64,000 bases of DNA from Planctomycetota bacterium (GTDB lineage: Bacteria > Planctomycetota > UBA1135 > GCA-002686595): contig JALWOP010000392.1 in the NCBI GenBank assembly GCA_027083445.1, positions 56,895 to 120,894 of the forward strand. The letters are read 5' to 3'. Of this stretch, positions 26,713 through 35,572 are shown piece after piece (positions within the stretch are counted from its first letter, which is position 1; every line of letters starts with the position of its first letter). Below the pieces are notes generated by a model. That model did not search any database and was not told the DNA's origin. It worked only from the letters and a program-made list of their open reading frames with translations. The position numbers were made by a program, and so were the translations under genes.

Positions 26713-28100
26713 TGCCCGAGGTGCTCGTCATCGGTGCCGGAGCGACCGGCCTGGCCTGCGGACACGCGCTCGCGAAGGCCGGTGTGGATGTTCAGATCCT
26801 CGAAGCCTCCGGGCGAGCCGGAGGCGTCTTGCAAACCGAGCGCGGGGGCGGATTCCTCTTCGAGCTGGGCCCGAACACGATCCCGGCGAGTGCGCGAACG
26901 TTCCGCCAACTGGCCGATGAGCTCGGTATCGCTGGAGAGCTCATCGTCTCGCGCCCACCAGCACGCAAACGCTTTCTCTTCCGCGGCAGCGGCCTGCACC
27001 CCCTGCCCACAGGACCCCTCTCGCTCCTGCGCACCCCCCTGCTCTCGGGGGGAGCCAAGCTGCGCCTGGCCCTGGAGCCGCTGCGCAAGCGCCCCCCCCT
27101 ACCCGAGGGTCGCAACGAGCCGACCTTCGAGGCCCTGATGGCCGAACGCCTGGGCAAGGAGGCAGCCACCACCCTGGCCGGTGCCTTTGTGCGCGGCGTC
27201 TATGCCGCCGAAGCCGGTCAACTCGGCGCCGCTAGCGCCTTCCCTCGCCTGTGGGAAGCGCTCCAGGCCCACGGGGGACTGCTGCGGGCCATGCTCGCCG
27301 GAGCCAGGGCTCGTCGCCGCGAGAATCCGGCGCCGCTCCCCGGTCCGGACTGCAAGCGCAGCGACCTGCTCTCGTTCTCCGACGGACTCGCGCGGCTCAC
27401 GCACTGCCTGGCGGATTTCCTCGGGGAGCGGCTGCGCACCCACGCGGCTGCAACGCGCCTCGAACGGGTCGGAACGGAGTTTCGAGTTCACCTGGCCGAT
27501 GCGGAACCGATCCGCGCCGCTCAGGTCGTCGTCGCACTCCCAGCCCAGGCCACTCTGGCCGTCGCCGGAGAGCTCTTGCAAGGCATGGATACCGACCTGC
27601 TGGCGCGCCTCCCGCATGCGTCGGTCACGGTCGTCGGCCTGGGATTGGAGGGCGATCCCCTGCCGGAAGGCTTCGGCTTTCTCGTCCCCCCCGGGGAGAC
27701 GGGGCCGCAGGCACCGCGGGCGCTCGGCGTCCTCTTCCCCAGCCGGATCTTCCCCGGTCGCGCCCCCGAGGGCTGTGCTTTGGCGACAGCGATCTACGCC
27801 ACCGCTGAACTGGGGGAAGACGACCCGATCGAAGTGGCCGGCGAGGATCTGCGCCGCGCCCTGGGAACGCGGCCCGCTATCTCGAGAACACGGGTTCAGC
27901 GCTGGGAAGGCGTCATTCCCCGCTATGACGTCGGGCACGCACCGCGTGCCGCACGGTTGGTGGAATCCGCCCGCACGGCCCATCCCGGGCTATTCCTGGG
28001 GGGGAACTTCCACGGAGGAGTCTCGGTCGAAGATTGCTTGACGCGCGGAAGGGGGATCGCCGCGAGTTTGACGGGCCACCTGGCCGGGGTGAAAGCATGA
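26712..28100 (+). CDS. hemY: Protoporphyrinogen oxidase (HemY/HemG-type, FAD)
   Basis: 462 residues. It oxidises protoporphyrinogen IX to protoporphyrin IX. The FAD Rossmann motif VIGAGATGLACGHAL (residues 5-19), the EASGRAGGVLQTE strand and the C-terminal FLGGNFHGGVSVEDCLTRG cofactor segment identify the oxygen-dependent HemY class. It follows hemN without a gap, so it serves the same pathway. The 3' end overlaps the hemX-like gene (ATGA). Confidence 0.93.
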   Translation: MPEVLVIGAGATGLACGHALAKAGVDVQILEASGRAGGVLQTERGGGFLFELGPNTIPASARTFRQLADELGIAGELIVSRPPARKRFLFRGSGLHPLPTGPLSLLRTPLLSGGAKLRLALEPLRKRPPLPEGRNEPTFEALMAERLGKEAATTLAGAFVRGVYAAEAGQLGAASAFPRLWEALQAHGGLLRAMLAGARARRRENPAPLPGPDCKRSDLLSFSDGLARLTHCLADFLGERLRTHAAATRLERVGTEFRVHLADAEPIRAAQVVVALPAQATLAVAGELLQGMDTDLLARLPHASVTVVGLGLEGDPLPEGFGFLVPPGETGPQAPRALGVLFPSRIFPGRAPEGCALATAIYATAELGEDDPIEVAGEDLRRALGTRPAISRTRVQRWEGVIPRYDVGHAPRAARLVESARTAHPGLFLGGNFHGGVSVEDCLTRGRGIAASLTGHLAGVKA

Positions 28101-28924
28101 ATACTTTCATCCAGGCCGTGACCGTCCTCCTGCCCACGCTCTACCTCATCACGGCGGTGCTCTACGGCATGACCTTCGCCGGAGAGCGCCAACCCCATTT
28201 TGCCCTGCGGTTGCGCCGTCCCCTTTTCTTCGCAGTGATGGGACTGCACCTGGCGCTGTTCATCGCACGGGGGTACTCCTCGGGCAGGTTCCCCTTGAGC
28301 AGTGTTTGGATGACCGTCTCCGCTACCGCTCTGTTTGTGGCGGCCCTCTTTGCACTGGTTACCCTGCGTCTCAAGGTGCCGGGTACCGGCGGGACGGTCC
28401 TGGGCATGGTCGTCGTCCTCCAGGGATGTGCCTCCGCATTCGGCCCGCTGGAAGCCCGCTCGGGCGCGGCAGTCGACAGCGTCACGATCGTGCATATCCT
28501 CACGATCGCCTTGGCTGCCGCGGCGTTGATCCTGTCAGGGCTGTTCGGCTTCCTCCACCTGGTCATGCTGCGGCAGATGAGCCGCAAGCAGTTCGGTCCG
28601 ATCTACCGTGAGCTTCCCGATCTGGAGCAGCTCACGCGCATGATGCGCAAGACGGCACTCTGGGGCTTCCTCTTCATGGCCCTGGGGCTCAACATCGGCA
28701 TCGCCTTGGCCCACGCGCGGCACTCCGAGGGCTTCCGATACCTGAACCCTCACGTCCTGATGGCCATCGCGATCTGGTTCCACTTCGGAGCGATCGCCTT
28801 CTCGCGCCACATCCCGGGGTTGACGGCTCGCAAGACCTCCGTTGCGGCGGTCTGGGGGCTGATCATCCTCCTGGCGACCATCGCCATCACGCTGATTCCC
28901 GCACCCTTCCACCAACTGAGCTAG
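28097..28924 (+). CDS. HemX/CcsA-like membrane protein
   Basis: 275 residues with about eight transmembrane helices and the cytochrome c assembly (CcsA) type pattern: VTVLLPTLYLITAVLYGMTF at the start, HFALRLRRPLF, a repeated hydrophobic core and HFGAIAFSRHIPG. Such proteins lie next to hemA in several bacteria (HemX) and modulate glutamyl-tRNA reductase or haem handling. I chose the ATG at 28097, which overlaps the hemY stop. The hemA GTG shares the last base. Confidence 0.8.
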   Translation: MNTFIQAVTVLLPTLYLITAVLYGMTFAGERQPHFALRLRRPLFFAVMGLHLALFIARGYSSGRFPLSSVWMTVSATALFVAALFALVTLRLKVPGTGGTVLGMVVVLQGCASAFGPLEARSGAAVDSVTIVHILTIALAAAALILSGLFGFLHLVMLRQMSRKQFGPIYRELPDLEQLTRMMRKTALWGFLFMALGLNIGIALAHARHSEGFRYLNPHVLMAIAIWFHFGAIAFSRHIPGLTARKTSVAAVWGLIILLATIAITLIPAPFHQLS

Positions 28925-30162
28925 TGGACACGCTCTCGGAACTGCTCCTGATCGGGTTCTCCCACCGCACGGCTCCCGTCGCCGTGCGCGAGCAGTTCGC
29001 CGTACGCCCCGACGACCTCGAAGACTGCTTGAGAGACCTCGTCGCCGGCGGGGAGCTGGCCGAAGCGGTGGTGCTCTCCACCTGCAACCGTACCGAAGCC
29101 CTGGTCTTCACGGCGGATGCGGGTTCGGCCAAGATCGTTCACCAACGCCTCTTCCGAAACATCGACCCGACCCACCTCTACGAATTCCGGGGAGTCCATG
29201 CGGTCATGCACCTCATGCGTGTGGCCTGCGGCCTCGATAGTCTGGTGCTGGGCGAGAGCGAGATCCTGGCTCAAACCCGCCGGGCCTTCGATACTGCACG
29301 GCGTGTGGGTTCTTCGGGCAAGGTTCTGAACGCTCTCGGGAAGCAGGCCCTGGAAACCGGCAAGCGCGTGCGCAGCGAGACCGCTCTCGGGCGTGGCACG
29401 CTCTCCGTCGCCCGGGTTGCGGTGGAGGTCATTCACCGGGCCTACGGGGACCTCGCTGACAACTCGGCTCTCATCGTCGGGGCCGGTGAGACGGGGCAGC
29501 TCGTCGCCAAGCATCTGCGCAGCGAGGGTATCGCCCGCATCGATTTCGCCAACCGAACACCGGCCCGCGCCGAGGAGGCCGCTCGCGAGTACGGCGGCCG
29601 AGCCTGGTCCCTCGACCAGCTCGGGGAAGGGGCCTCGAGGGCCGATATGCTCATCGTCTGCGTGGATGGGGCGCCCGGGCTCATCGATGTCGAAGGCCTC
29701 GGCAAGCGCCGCCTGCGGAGGCGCGACCAGGCCCTCTTGATCATCGACCTCTCCGTCCCACGGGCCGTCGATCCCGTGCTGTCGAAGGAGGCGGGAGTCC
29801 TGCTCTACGACCTCGACGATCTGCAGCCGGTTGTCGAACGCAACCTCCAGGCCCGTGGCGACGCATCCCGTGAGGCTACCGCCATCCTCGTCTCGGCCGT
29901 TCACAAGTTCCTTTCCCTGCGAACCTACGCCGCCTTCTCGCCGGCGATCGCCAACCTGCGCAGGCGCTTCGGCGAGGTGAGGGAGAAGACTCTGGATGAG
30001 GTGACCGGAGGCAAGGCCACGGCGCGCGAACTCGAACTGGCTCACGAACTCGGCAAGCGCCTACTCGACCTCTCCCTCGAACACATGAAGGAAGGGGCCC
30101 GTCGATCACGGTCCACGGAAGCTCTCAGCCGTGAGTACGACCGCTTCTTGGAGGAGCTATGA
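28924..30162 (+). CDS. hemA: Glutamyl-tRNA reductase
   Basis: 412 residues, GTG start. HemA reduces glutamyl-tRNA to glutamate-1-semialdehyde, the first C5-pathway step. Catalytic Cys54 lies in VVLSTCNRTEA, HRTAP marks the N-terminal substrate pocket (about 14-18) and LIVGAGETGQLVAKHL (about 181-196) is the NADPH-binding Rossmann motif. A C-terminal dimerisation helix region follows. Overlaps hemX-like at 5' and hemC at 3' (4 nt). Confidence 0.97.
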   Translation: MDTLSELLLIGFSHRTAPVAVREQFAVRPDDLEDCLRDLVAGGELAEAVVLSTCNRTEALVFTADAGSAKIVHQRLFRNIDPTHLYEFRGVHAVMHLMRVACGLDSLVLGESEILAQTRRAFDTARRVGSSGKVLNALGKQALETGKRVRSETALGRGTLSVARVAVEVIHRAYGDLADNSALIVGAGETGQLVAKHLRSEGIARIDFANRTPARAEEAAREYGGRAWSLDQLGEGASRADMLIVCVDGAPGLIDVEGLGKRRLRRRDQALLIIDLSVPRAVDPVLSKEAGVLLYDLDDLQPVVERNLQARGDASREATAILVSAVHKFLSLRTYAAFSPAIANLRRRFGEVREKTLDEVTGGKATARELELAHELGKRLLDLSLEHMKEGARRSRSTEALSREYDRFLEEL

Positions 30163-31073
30163 GTACCCATCTCGCGACACGCGGCAGCGCTCTCGCGCGC
30201 TGGCAGGCAGACCAGACCGCAGCCGTCCTGCGCGATCTCGACCCGGCCACGGACTATGCCCCCTTGATCGTGCGCTCCTCCGGGGACCGGGATCAAACCA
30301 CCGCCCTGGCCCGCTTTGGACGCATCGGGATCTTCACGGTCGAGGTGGACCGGGCTGTGGCCGAGGGGCGTGCAGCGATTGGCGTTCACAGCCTCAAGGA
30401 CATGACGACGCTCCTGCCGGACGGCGTACGACTGGCGGGTGTCCTGCCACGCGGTCCGGTCGAGGATGTCCTCGTCGGGGCCGAGCTCTCCGAGCTTGGG
30501 ACGGGGTCACGGGTGGGAACGGGGTCGATGCGCCGCCGTGCCATGCTCGCCCGGCGGTGTCCGGGTGTCACCGCCGTCGAGATGCGCGGCAACGTGGGTA
30601 CGCGTATCGAGAAGCTGGCAGCAGGTGAGGCGGACGCGCTCCTGATGGCCCGCGCCGGCCTGGTCCGTCTGGGACTCGAACGGCACATCCGGGAGATCCT
30701 CGATCCCGAGGTATTCATCCCTGCGGTCGGCCAGGGCATCGTCGGCTTGACCTGCGCCGAAGCGGATCTGGGAACGTGGGAGAAGCTCGCACCCCTGCGC
30801 GAGGGCGATAGCTGGTTCGCGGCTCTCGCTGAACGTGCCTTCCTGGCCGGTTTGCGGGGGGGCTGCAACGTTCCTGTCGGAGGCCACGCGCGGGTTCACG
30901 ACGGGCAGATCACGCTCTCCGGCATCGTCCTCTCACCGGACGGTGCCGCCGTCCGTCAAGCCTCACGGACTGCGGCCCGGGAAGCCGCCCGCGAACTGGG
31001 AGCCGGTCTGGCTGAGGAACTCTTGGAGCAGGGAGCGCAGGAGCTCCTCGACCAGGCTCGCCCAAAACCCTAG
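30159..31073 (+). CDS. hemC: Hydroxymethylbilane synthase (porphobilinogen deaminase)
   Basis: 304 residues. HemC polymerises four porphobilinogens. The N-terminus (LATRGSALARWQADQTAAVL), SLKDMTT (Lys region binding substrate) and the dipyrromethane cofactor Cys236 in RGGCNVPVGGHA are all present. ATG overlaps hemA by 4 nt. hemD follows after 8 nt. Confidence 0.97.
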   Translation: MSTHLATRGSALARWQADQTAAVLRDLDPATDYAPLIVRSSGDRDQTTALARFGRIGIFTVEVDRAVAEGRAAIGVHSLKDMTTLLPDGVRLAGVLPRGPVEDVLVGAELSELGTGSRVGTGSMRRRAMLARRCPGVTAVEMRGNVGTRIEKLAAGEADALLMARAGLVRLGLERHIREILDPEVFIPAVGQGIVGLTCAEADLGTWEKLAPLREGDSWFAALAERAFLAGLRGGCNVPVGGHARVHDGQITLSGIVLSPDGAAVRQASRTAAREAARELGAGLAEELLEQGAQELLDQARPKP

Positions 31074-31081
31074 GAACGGCT

Positions 31082-31825
31082 TTGAAGCGAAGAGCTGAAC
31101 ATTCCGCCTCCGAGGAGTACTGGCACGTCCTGGTCACCGGGCCGCTGAACGGTCTGGAGGAGTGGGTCGATGCGGCCCGAGGCGCCGGTTGGCAGGCGAC
31201 GGCGCTGCCCCTCTTGACGGTCGAGATGACCGGCGAGGCCCTGCTCGCCCCCCAAGCCCCATGCCCCGACTGGATCGTCATCAGCAGTTCGAACGCGGTC
31301 GAGCCCCTCGCTGCCGCGGTGCAAACGCGGCCGGAACTGCGCGAAGCGAGACTGCTCTGCGTCGGCCCGGCCACAGCTCAGCGGATTCGACAGGCGGGTC
31401 TTGGCGAGGCCCTGGTTCCCGCACCGGGGGCCCAGGATGCTGAGGGCCTGGCGCGCGCACTCCTGCAGGTAGCCCAACCGGGGGAGACCGTGCTCTGGCC
31501 GCGGGGCCAGCGCGCTCGCCTCCTTGGGGAGCGACTGGAAGAGGCCGGCCTGGTCGTGAAAGCCCCTGTGGTCTATCGCACGAGGCCCATTGCACTCGAA
31601 GCGGAACCGCCGACGTGCGACGCGGTCTTCTTCGCCAGCCCCTCGGCCGTCCAGGCCTGGAACCCTCCTGCCCGCCGAACGCGACCCGCAGCGATCGCCA
31701 TCGGCTGGACGACCTACGATGCCCTGGACCCCTTCGAAGAGTTCTTCTCGATGATGCTTCCCCTGGTGAATCCCTCGCCGGGAAGTTTCCAGGACTGCCT
31801 GCGATCCTTCTTTCCCTCCGAGTGA
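31082..31825 (+). CDS. hemD: Uroporphyrinogen-III synthase
   Basis: 247 residues from TTG at 31082. HemD cyclises hydroxymethylbilane. The family is poorly conserved: the two-domain pattern with ALPLLTVEM, DWIVISSSNAVEPL, LLCVGPATAQRIRQAG and a repeat in the second half (DAVFFASPSAVQAW) supports it, together with its place between hemC and hemL. The last base of the TGA is shared with the hemL ATG. Confidence 0.87.
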   Translation: MKRRAEHSASEEYWHVLVTGPLNGLEEWVDAARGAGWQATALPLLTVEMTGEALLAPQAPCPDWIVISSSNAVEPLAAAVQTRPELREARLLCVGPATAQRIRQAGLGEALVPAPGAQDAEGLARALLQVAQPGETVLWPRGQRARLLGERLEEAGLVVKAPVVYRTRPIALEAEPPTCDAVFFASPSAVQAWNPPARRTRPAAIAIGWTTYDALDPFEEFFSMMLPLVNPSPGSFQDCLRSFFPSE

Positions 31826-33114
31826 TGCAGAACCTACAGCGTAGCCAAGCCGTCTTCGATGCCGCCCAAGCACTCATCCCCGGTGGTGTCAACAGCCCCG
31901 TGCGCGCCTACAGGGCCGTCGGTGGCGTTCCTCCCCACATCGCTAGCGCCGACGGTGCCCGAGTCACCGACCTGGACGGCAATGAATACATCGACATGGT
32001 CCTGGCCTACGGACCCATGATCCTCGGGCACTGTCATCCCGAAGTGCGCGGAGCCCTGCAGGATGCAATCGACCACGGCACCGCCTTCGGCGCGCCGACC
32101 GAAGGGGAACTCGACTTGGCGCGGCGCATCACCGAACGCGTGCGAGGCTGCGAGGTCGTGCGTCTGGTCAACTCAGGAACCGAGGCCACGATGAGTGCCT
32201 TGCGACTGGCCCGTGCAGCCACAGGGAGGGAGCGTTTCATCAAGTTCGCGGGCTGCTACCACGGGCATGGGGATAGCTTCTTGGTCCAAGCCGGATCGGG
32301 TGCCTTGACCCTCGGAACTCCCGATTCTCCGGGGGTTCCCCAGTGCCTGGCCTCCCTCACCTCCGTCGCTCCCTACAACGACCTAGAGGAGACCCGCCGG
32401 TTGTTCGAGGAGCGGGGCTCCGAGATCGCCGCGGTCTTCGTGGAGCCGGTCGCGGGCAACATGGGCTGCATTCCGCCCCAGCCTGGTTTCTTGGAAGGCT
32501 TGCGCGAGCTCTGCGATACCTACGGCGCACTGCTCATCTTCGATGAAGTCATGACCGGCTTCCGAGTCGCCCGTGGCGGGTATCTGGACCTGACCGATGT
32601 CCCGGCGGACCTCGTCACTCTGGGCAAGGTCATCGGTGGAGGGCTGCCGATCGGAGCCTATGGAGGACGCGCGGACCTCATGCAAGAGGTCGCTCCCGCC
32701 GGTCCGGTCTATCAGGCCGGGACGCTCTCGGGGAACCCGGTGGCCGTGGCGGCGGGAGTCTCGACGCTCGACATCCTCGATCGCCCCGGAACCTACGAGC
32801 ATCTCGAGGGGGTGGGCGCACGCTTGCAGGCCGGGCTCGAGCGAGCGCTACACGACGCCGGCCTACAAGGAACGGTGCAGCGACAGGGGTCGATGCTCTG
32901 CTTGTATCTAGCCGAGGGGCCCGTCACGAACCTGGAGGCCGTGCATGCCTCGGACCACGAGCGCTGGACTCGCTTCTTCCAGACCATGCTCGCACGCGGC
33001 GTACTCCTGCCTCCTTCACCCTACGAGGCTTGGTTCCTCTCGACGGCCCATGACGCGGACTGCGTCGAGGAGATCATCGCCGCCGCCGGCGAAGCCCTCA
33101 AGGCGTCTCGGTGA
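31825..33114 (+). CDS. hemL: Glutamate-1-semialdehyde 2,1-aminomutase
   Basis: 429 residues. HemL makes 5-aminolevulinate from glutamate-1-semialdehyde with PLP. The PLP lysine is Lys268 in TLGKVIGGGLPIGAYGG. Substrate loop SGTEATMSALRLARA and FIKFAGCYHGHGD match the family. Start ATG at 31825 gives MQNLQRSQAVFDAA, the standard beginning. It is the last gene of the haem operon, and its 3' end overlaps a convergent small gene by 17 nt. Confidence 0.97.
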   Translation: MQNLQRSQAVFDAAQALIPGGVNSPVRAYRAVGGVPPHIASADGARVTDLDGNEYIDMVLAYGPMILGHCHPEVRGALQDAIDHGTAFGAPTEGELDLARRITERVRGCEVVRLVNSGTEATMSALRLARAATGRERFIKFAGCYHGHGDSFLVQAGSGALTLGTPDSPGVPQCLASLTSVAPYNDLEETRRLFEERGSEIAAVFVEPVAGNMGCIPPQPGFLEGLRELCDTYGALLIFDEVMTGFRVARGGYLDLTDVPADLVTLGKVIGGGLPIGAYGGRADLMQEVAPAGPVYQAGTLSGNPVAVAAGVSTLDILDRPGTYEHLEGVGARLQAGLERALHDAGLQGTVQRQGSMLCLYLAEGPVTNLEAVHASDHERWTRFFQTMLARGVLLPPSPYEAWFLSTAHDADCVEEIIAAAGEALKASR

Positions 33115-33463
33115 TGCAGCGCGCCGTGTACTTCTCGAAGGTCAGAGCCTTGACGATGGTCTGGGGGTCTGTCCCGGGTAGGGCCTGAACGGAGACCTGT
33201 CCGATGGCGGGGTCGACGGCGGCATTCACGACCCCCTGCGTGCCGCGCGCAGCCGCATAGAGCTTCTCGGGGCACCCGCTGCATCCACACATCCCGTCCA
33301 CGGCGAAACGCTGCGTCACAAGCCCATCGGTGAGCTGGGGCAGGCGCTTGGGAACTCCACTCCCCTCCCCGGGAACGACGTAGGAAGGATCCTTCGAGTT
33401 GAAGGCGACAAATCCCAGAGCCAGGCCGGCGGTGAGCACGAGGAGGAGGGGGAGATGCTTCAT
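33098..33463 (-). CDS. Exported protein with HMA-like metal-binding domain
   Basis: 121 residues from ATG at 33463. A hydrophobic N-terminal signal (HLPLLLVLTAGLALGF) is followed by a short linker and an HMA-like fold: the FAVDGMCGCSGC loop, then VVNAAVDPAIGQVSVQ as in heavy-metal-associated domains. The Cys-rich loop C-G-C-x-x-C replaces the usual CxxC. It likely binds a soft metal in the periplasm. It is convergent with hemL and stands alone. Confidence 0.6.
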   Translation of the reverse strand: MKHLPLLLVLTAGLALGFVAFNSKDPSYVVPGEGSGVPKRLPQLTDGLVTQRFAVDGMCGCSGCPEKLYAAARGTQGVVNAAVDPAIGQVSVQALPGTDPQTIVKALTFEKYTARCITETP

Positions 33464-33538
33464 GGGGTCCACGATGGTGGGTGGGAGGTGCCCATTCTTC
33501 CCCAGCGGCCACCCCCGTCAAGGGAGGGTGCCAGGAGC

Positions 33539-33544
33539 TACACT
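33539..33544 (+). promoter_or_regulatory. Putative -10 hexamer of the gmhA-like gene
   Basis: TACACT ends 7 nt before the ATG at 33552, which would make the transcript leaderless. No Shine-Dalgarno is visible. Confidence 0.35.
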
Positions 33545-33551
33545 CCTGACG

Positions 33552-34151
33552 ATGAGCACGCCGACCCTAGATGCCGTACGGGCCTCATTCCGAGAGGCCC
33601 GCGATACGCTCGAAGCCTTTCTCTCCGACCCCGCGCACACCGAGGCAGTCGCCCGCTTCGCGGACGCAGCCTGGGCCACCCTCGAAGGGGGAGGGCTTTT
33701 GATGTCCTGCGGGAACGGGGGCAGCATGTGCGATGCCATGCACTTCGCGGAGGAGTGGACCGGTCGTTTCCGCAAGGACCGCAGGGCCTTGGCCGCTGTC
33801 GCCTTCAGCGACCCCAGCCATCTCACCTGCATCGCCAACGATTTCGGTTACGAGGAGGTCTTTGCCCGCGAGGTGGAAGCCTACGGCAAGGCTGGTGATC
33901 TCTTGGTCGCCATCTCAACCTCGGGAAACTCCCCCAATGTCCTGCGTGCCTGCGAGGTGGCCAAGCAAATCGGGGTGACTACCGTGGGCTTACTGGGCAA
34001 GGGCGGCGGGAAGATGCGCGATCAGGTAGACATCCCCATCGTCGTCCCGAGCGCAACGACCTCCGACCGTATCCAGGAGCTTCACATCAAGATCCTGCAC
34101 ATCACCATCGAAGCGGTGGAGCGTCGGCTCTTCCCGGACAATTACGCCTGA
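33552..34151 (+). CDS. gmhA: SIS-domain phosphoheptose isomerase, GmhA/DiaA family
   Basis: 199 residues. GmhA isomerises sedoheptulose 7-phosphate to D-glycero-D-manno-heptose 7-phosphate for lipopolysaccharide core synthesis. SIS-domain hallmarks: MSCGNGGSMCDAMHFAEEWTGRF, VAISTSGNSPNVL, GLLGKGGGKM and a C-terminal HIKILHITIEAVE helix. DiaA is a close alternative. ATG at 33552 gives the normal length. The upstream open frame has no homology. A terminator hairpin follows. Confidence 0.85.
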   Translation: MSTPTLDAVRASFREARDTLEAFLSDPAHTEAVARFADAAWATLEGGGLLMSCGNGGSMCDAMHFAEEWTGRFRKDRRALAAVAFSDPSHLTCIANDFGYEEVFAREVEAYGKAGDLLVAISTSGNSPNVLRACEVAKQIGVTTVGLLGKGGGKMRDQVDIPIVVPSATTSDRIQELHIKILHITIEAVERRLFPDNYA

Positions 34152-34157
34152 ACGGCT

Positions 34158-34189
34158 GCCACCTCGACGGGTTGGGCCGTCGAGGTGGC
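34158..34189. terminator. Bidirectional terminator hairpin
   Basis: A 13-bp perfect stem (34158-34170 with 34177-34189, 6-nt loop) sits between the convergent gmhA-like and acetyltransferase genes. It ends four bases before the acetyltransferase stop. Confidence 0.75.
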
Positions 34190-34192
34190 TCT

Positions 34193-35254
34193 TCAGATCG
34201 AGTCGAGACCCCAGCAGAAGGGATGCAGGGGCAGACCCGACAGGCTGCAACCGGTCAGGCCTTCGACCGCCGCGGCGAGCTCGCGCGCTCCGCGAGGAGC
34301 GGCCAGCAAGAGAAGCGTCTGCTCTTCATTCAGGCACGCCCTTCCGCCTGGGCCCTCCAGAACGAGCTCACCCGGGCGGAAGCTCACTCCGAGGTCGGGA
34401 CAGGCCGACTCGATGATAGGCACACAGGCTTCCAAACTCAGGAGCTTGCCCATGCCGAGAATGCCGACTCGTGCCTCGAGGCCGAGGACACCGAAGTAGC
34501 GTGCGATACCCCGGGCATCCCGGGGACACATCAGGACGAGCGGATCCTGGCGGCTCTGCAGGTGGACACGCACGGCAGTCAGGACGTCGAGAGCCGTTCC
34601 ACTCCACTCATGGACGACGCCTTGCAGGTCCGCTCCACGCCCCTCGCAGGCATAGGCGCAGACGACCCCCTCGCGCTCCAGCACGAGCGTGCGCATCCCC
34701 GGAGCGGCAAAAAGGCTTCGGCTCTCCGCCAGGCTGCGCTCCACCCGTGTCTCATGGGCACAGTAGAGAGCGTGCATGGCGGTGGCATCATCCGACCGGG
34801 CGGGGCGGACTCGACCTCGCTCCGGTAGGAGCGGTACGAGCTCCGGGGAGAGGACGTAATCGACCTCGGTCCCGACCGGGATCCATCCCCGCGCCGCGTA
34901 GAATTGCGGATCATCGGCCCACAGGAGTGCGAAGGCCGCCCCCGAGCGTAGGAGCACCGCCTGCGCCTCCTCGAGAGCCCGGGTGGCCAATCCACGTCCC
35001 CGGTAGGCGGGGTCCGTCGCCACCGACCCGATCAAACCGACAGGGAGCCGGTGAGACCCGCATTGCAGGATGCGTTCGAGCAGTGCCAGGGCGGCTACCG
35101 GCCGGCCCTCCTCCTCGACCGTGATCAATCGCCCGGGAGCGTGCTCCCCAAAAACGAGGGGAAACTCCTCTCCCAGGCAGTGGGCACCGTCGCGGAGGAC
35201 ACTGTCGAGCAGCGCCTCCGCGGCCGGTGTTGCCTCATGAACCAAGACGGCCAT
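34193..35254 (-). CDS. GNAT-family acetyltransferase, two-domain (Eis-like)
   Basis: 353 residues from ATG at 35254. The first GNAT domain has IGSVATDPAYRGRGLATRALEEA (acetyl-CoA loop with RGRGLA) and FYAARGWIPVG. A second, degenerate GNAT-like part and a C-terminal sterol-carrier-like tail follow, giving an Eis/enhanced intracellular survival-like architecture. It is the last gene of the flagellar operon, overlapping the preceding gene by 20 nt, but the target is unknown. Confidence 0.75.
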   Translation of the reverse strand: MAVLVHEATPAAEALLDSVLRDGAHCLGEEFPLVFGEHAPGRLITVEEEGRPVAALALLERILQCGSHRLPVGLIGSVATDPAYRGRGLATRALEEAQAVLLRSGAAFALLWADDPQFYAARGWIPVGTEVDYVLSPELVPLLPERGRVRPARSDDATAMHALYCAHETRVERSLAESRSLFAAPGMRTLVLEREGVVCAYACEGRGADLQGVVHEWSGTALDVLTAVRVHLQSRQDPLVLMCPRDARGIARYFGVLGLEARVGILGMGKLLSLEACVPIIESACPDLGVSFRPGELVLEGPGGRACLNEEQTLLLLAAPRGARELAAAVEGLTGCSLSGLPLHPFCWGLDSI

Positions 35255-35555
35255 CGGACCCTTTCTCTTGGGGCTTATCGGCTGACTGCTTGGCAGCGCG
35301 GTAAGCCTCGAGGAGTTGATCGCTGAGGGAGAGGGCGTCATCGATTGAGGCGCGGGCGCGATCTACCGCACCCGCCAGCTCTCCGGGTTGCGAGAGCAGC
35401 TCACCATCCTCCTTCAAGCGGCGAGCTTTCTCCTGCAATTCGTCGAGCAAAGCCCGGAAGGCCGCACCGCTACTGGGGCGCGTCGACCGGGTGGCGTCGG
35501 AAGCCGCCGGTCCGGGGACCGATCCGACTCCACGCAACAAAGGATCCTGGGACAA
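35235..35555 (-). CDS. Hypothetical helical protein of the flagellar operon
   Basis: 106 residues from TTG at 35555. The start is supported by a strong Shine-Dalgarno (GGAGGTGA) about 7 nt upstream. The middle and C-terminal part is helical and charged (FRALLDELQEKARRLKEDG; ALSLSDQLLEAYRAAKQ), distantly like a FliE-style C-terminal helix, but I cannot assign a family. It follows flgL by 17 nt and overlaps the acetyltransferase, so it is translationally coupled with both. Confidence 0.65.
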   Translation of the reverse strand: MSQDPLLRGVGSVPGPAASDATRSTRPSSGAAFRALLDELQEKARRLKEDGELLSQPGELAGAVDRARASIDDALSLSDQLLEAYRAAKQSADKPQEKGSDGRLGS

Positions 35556-35572
35556 ACATCACCTCCGTTCAG

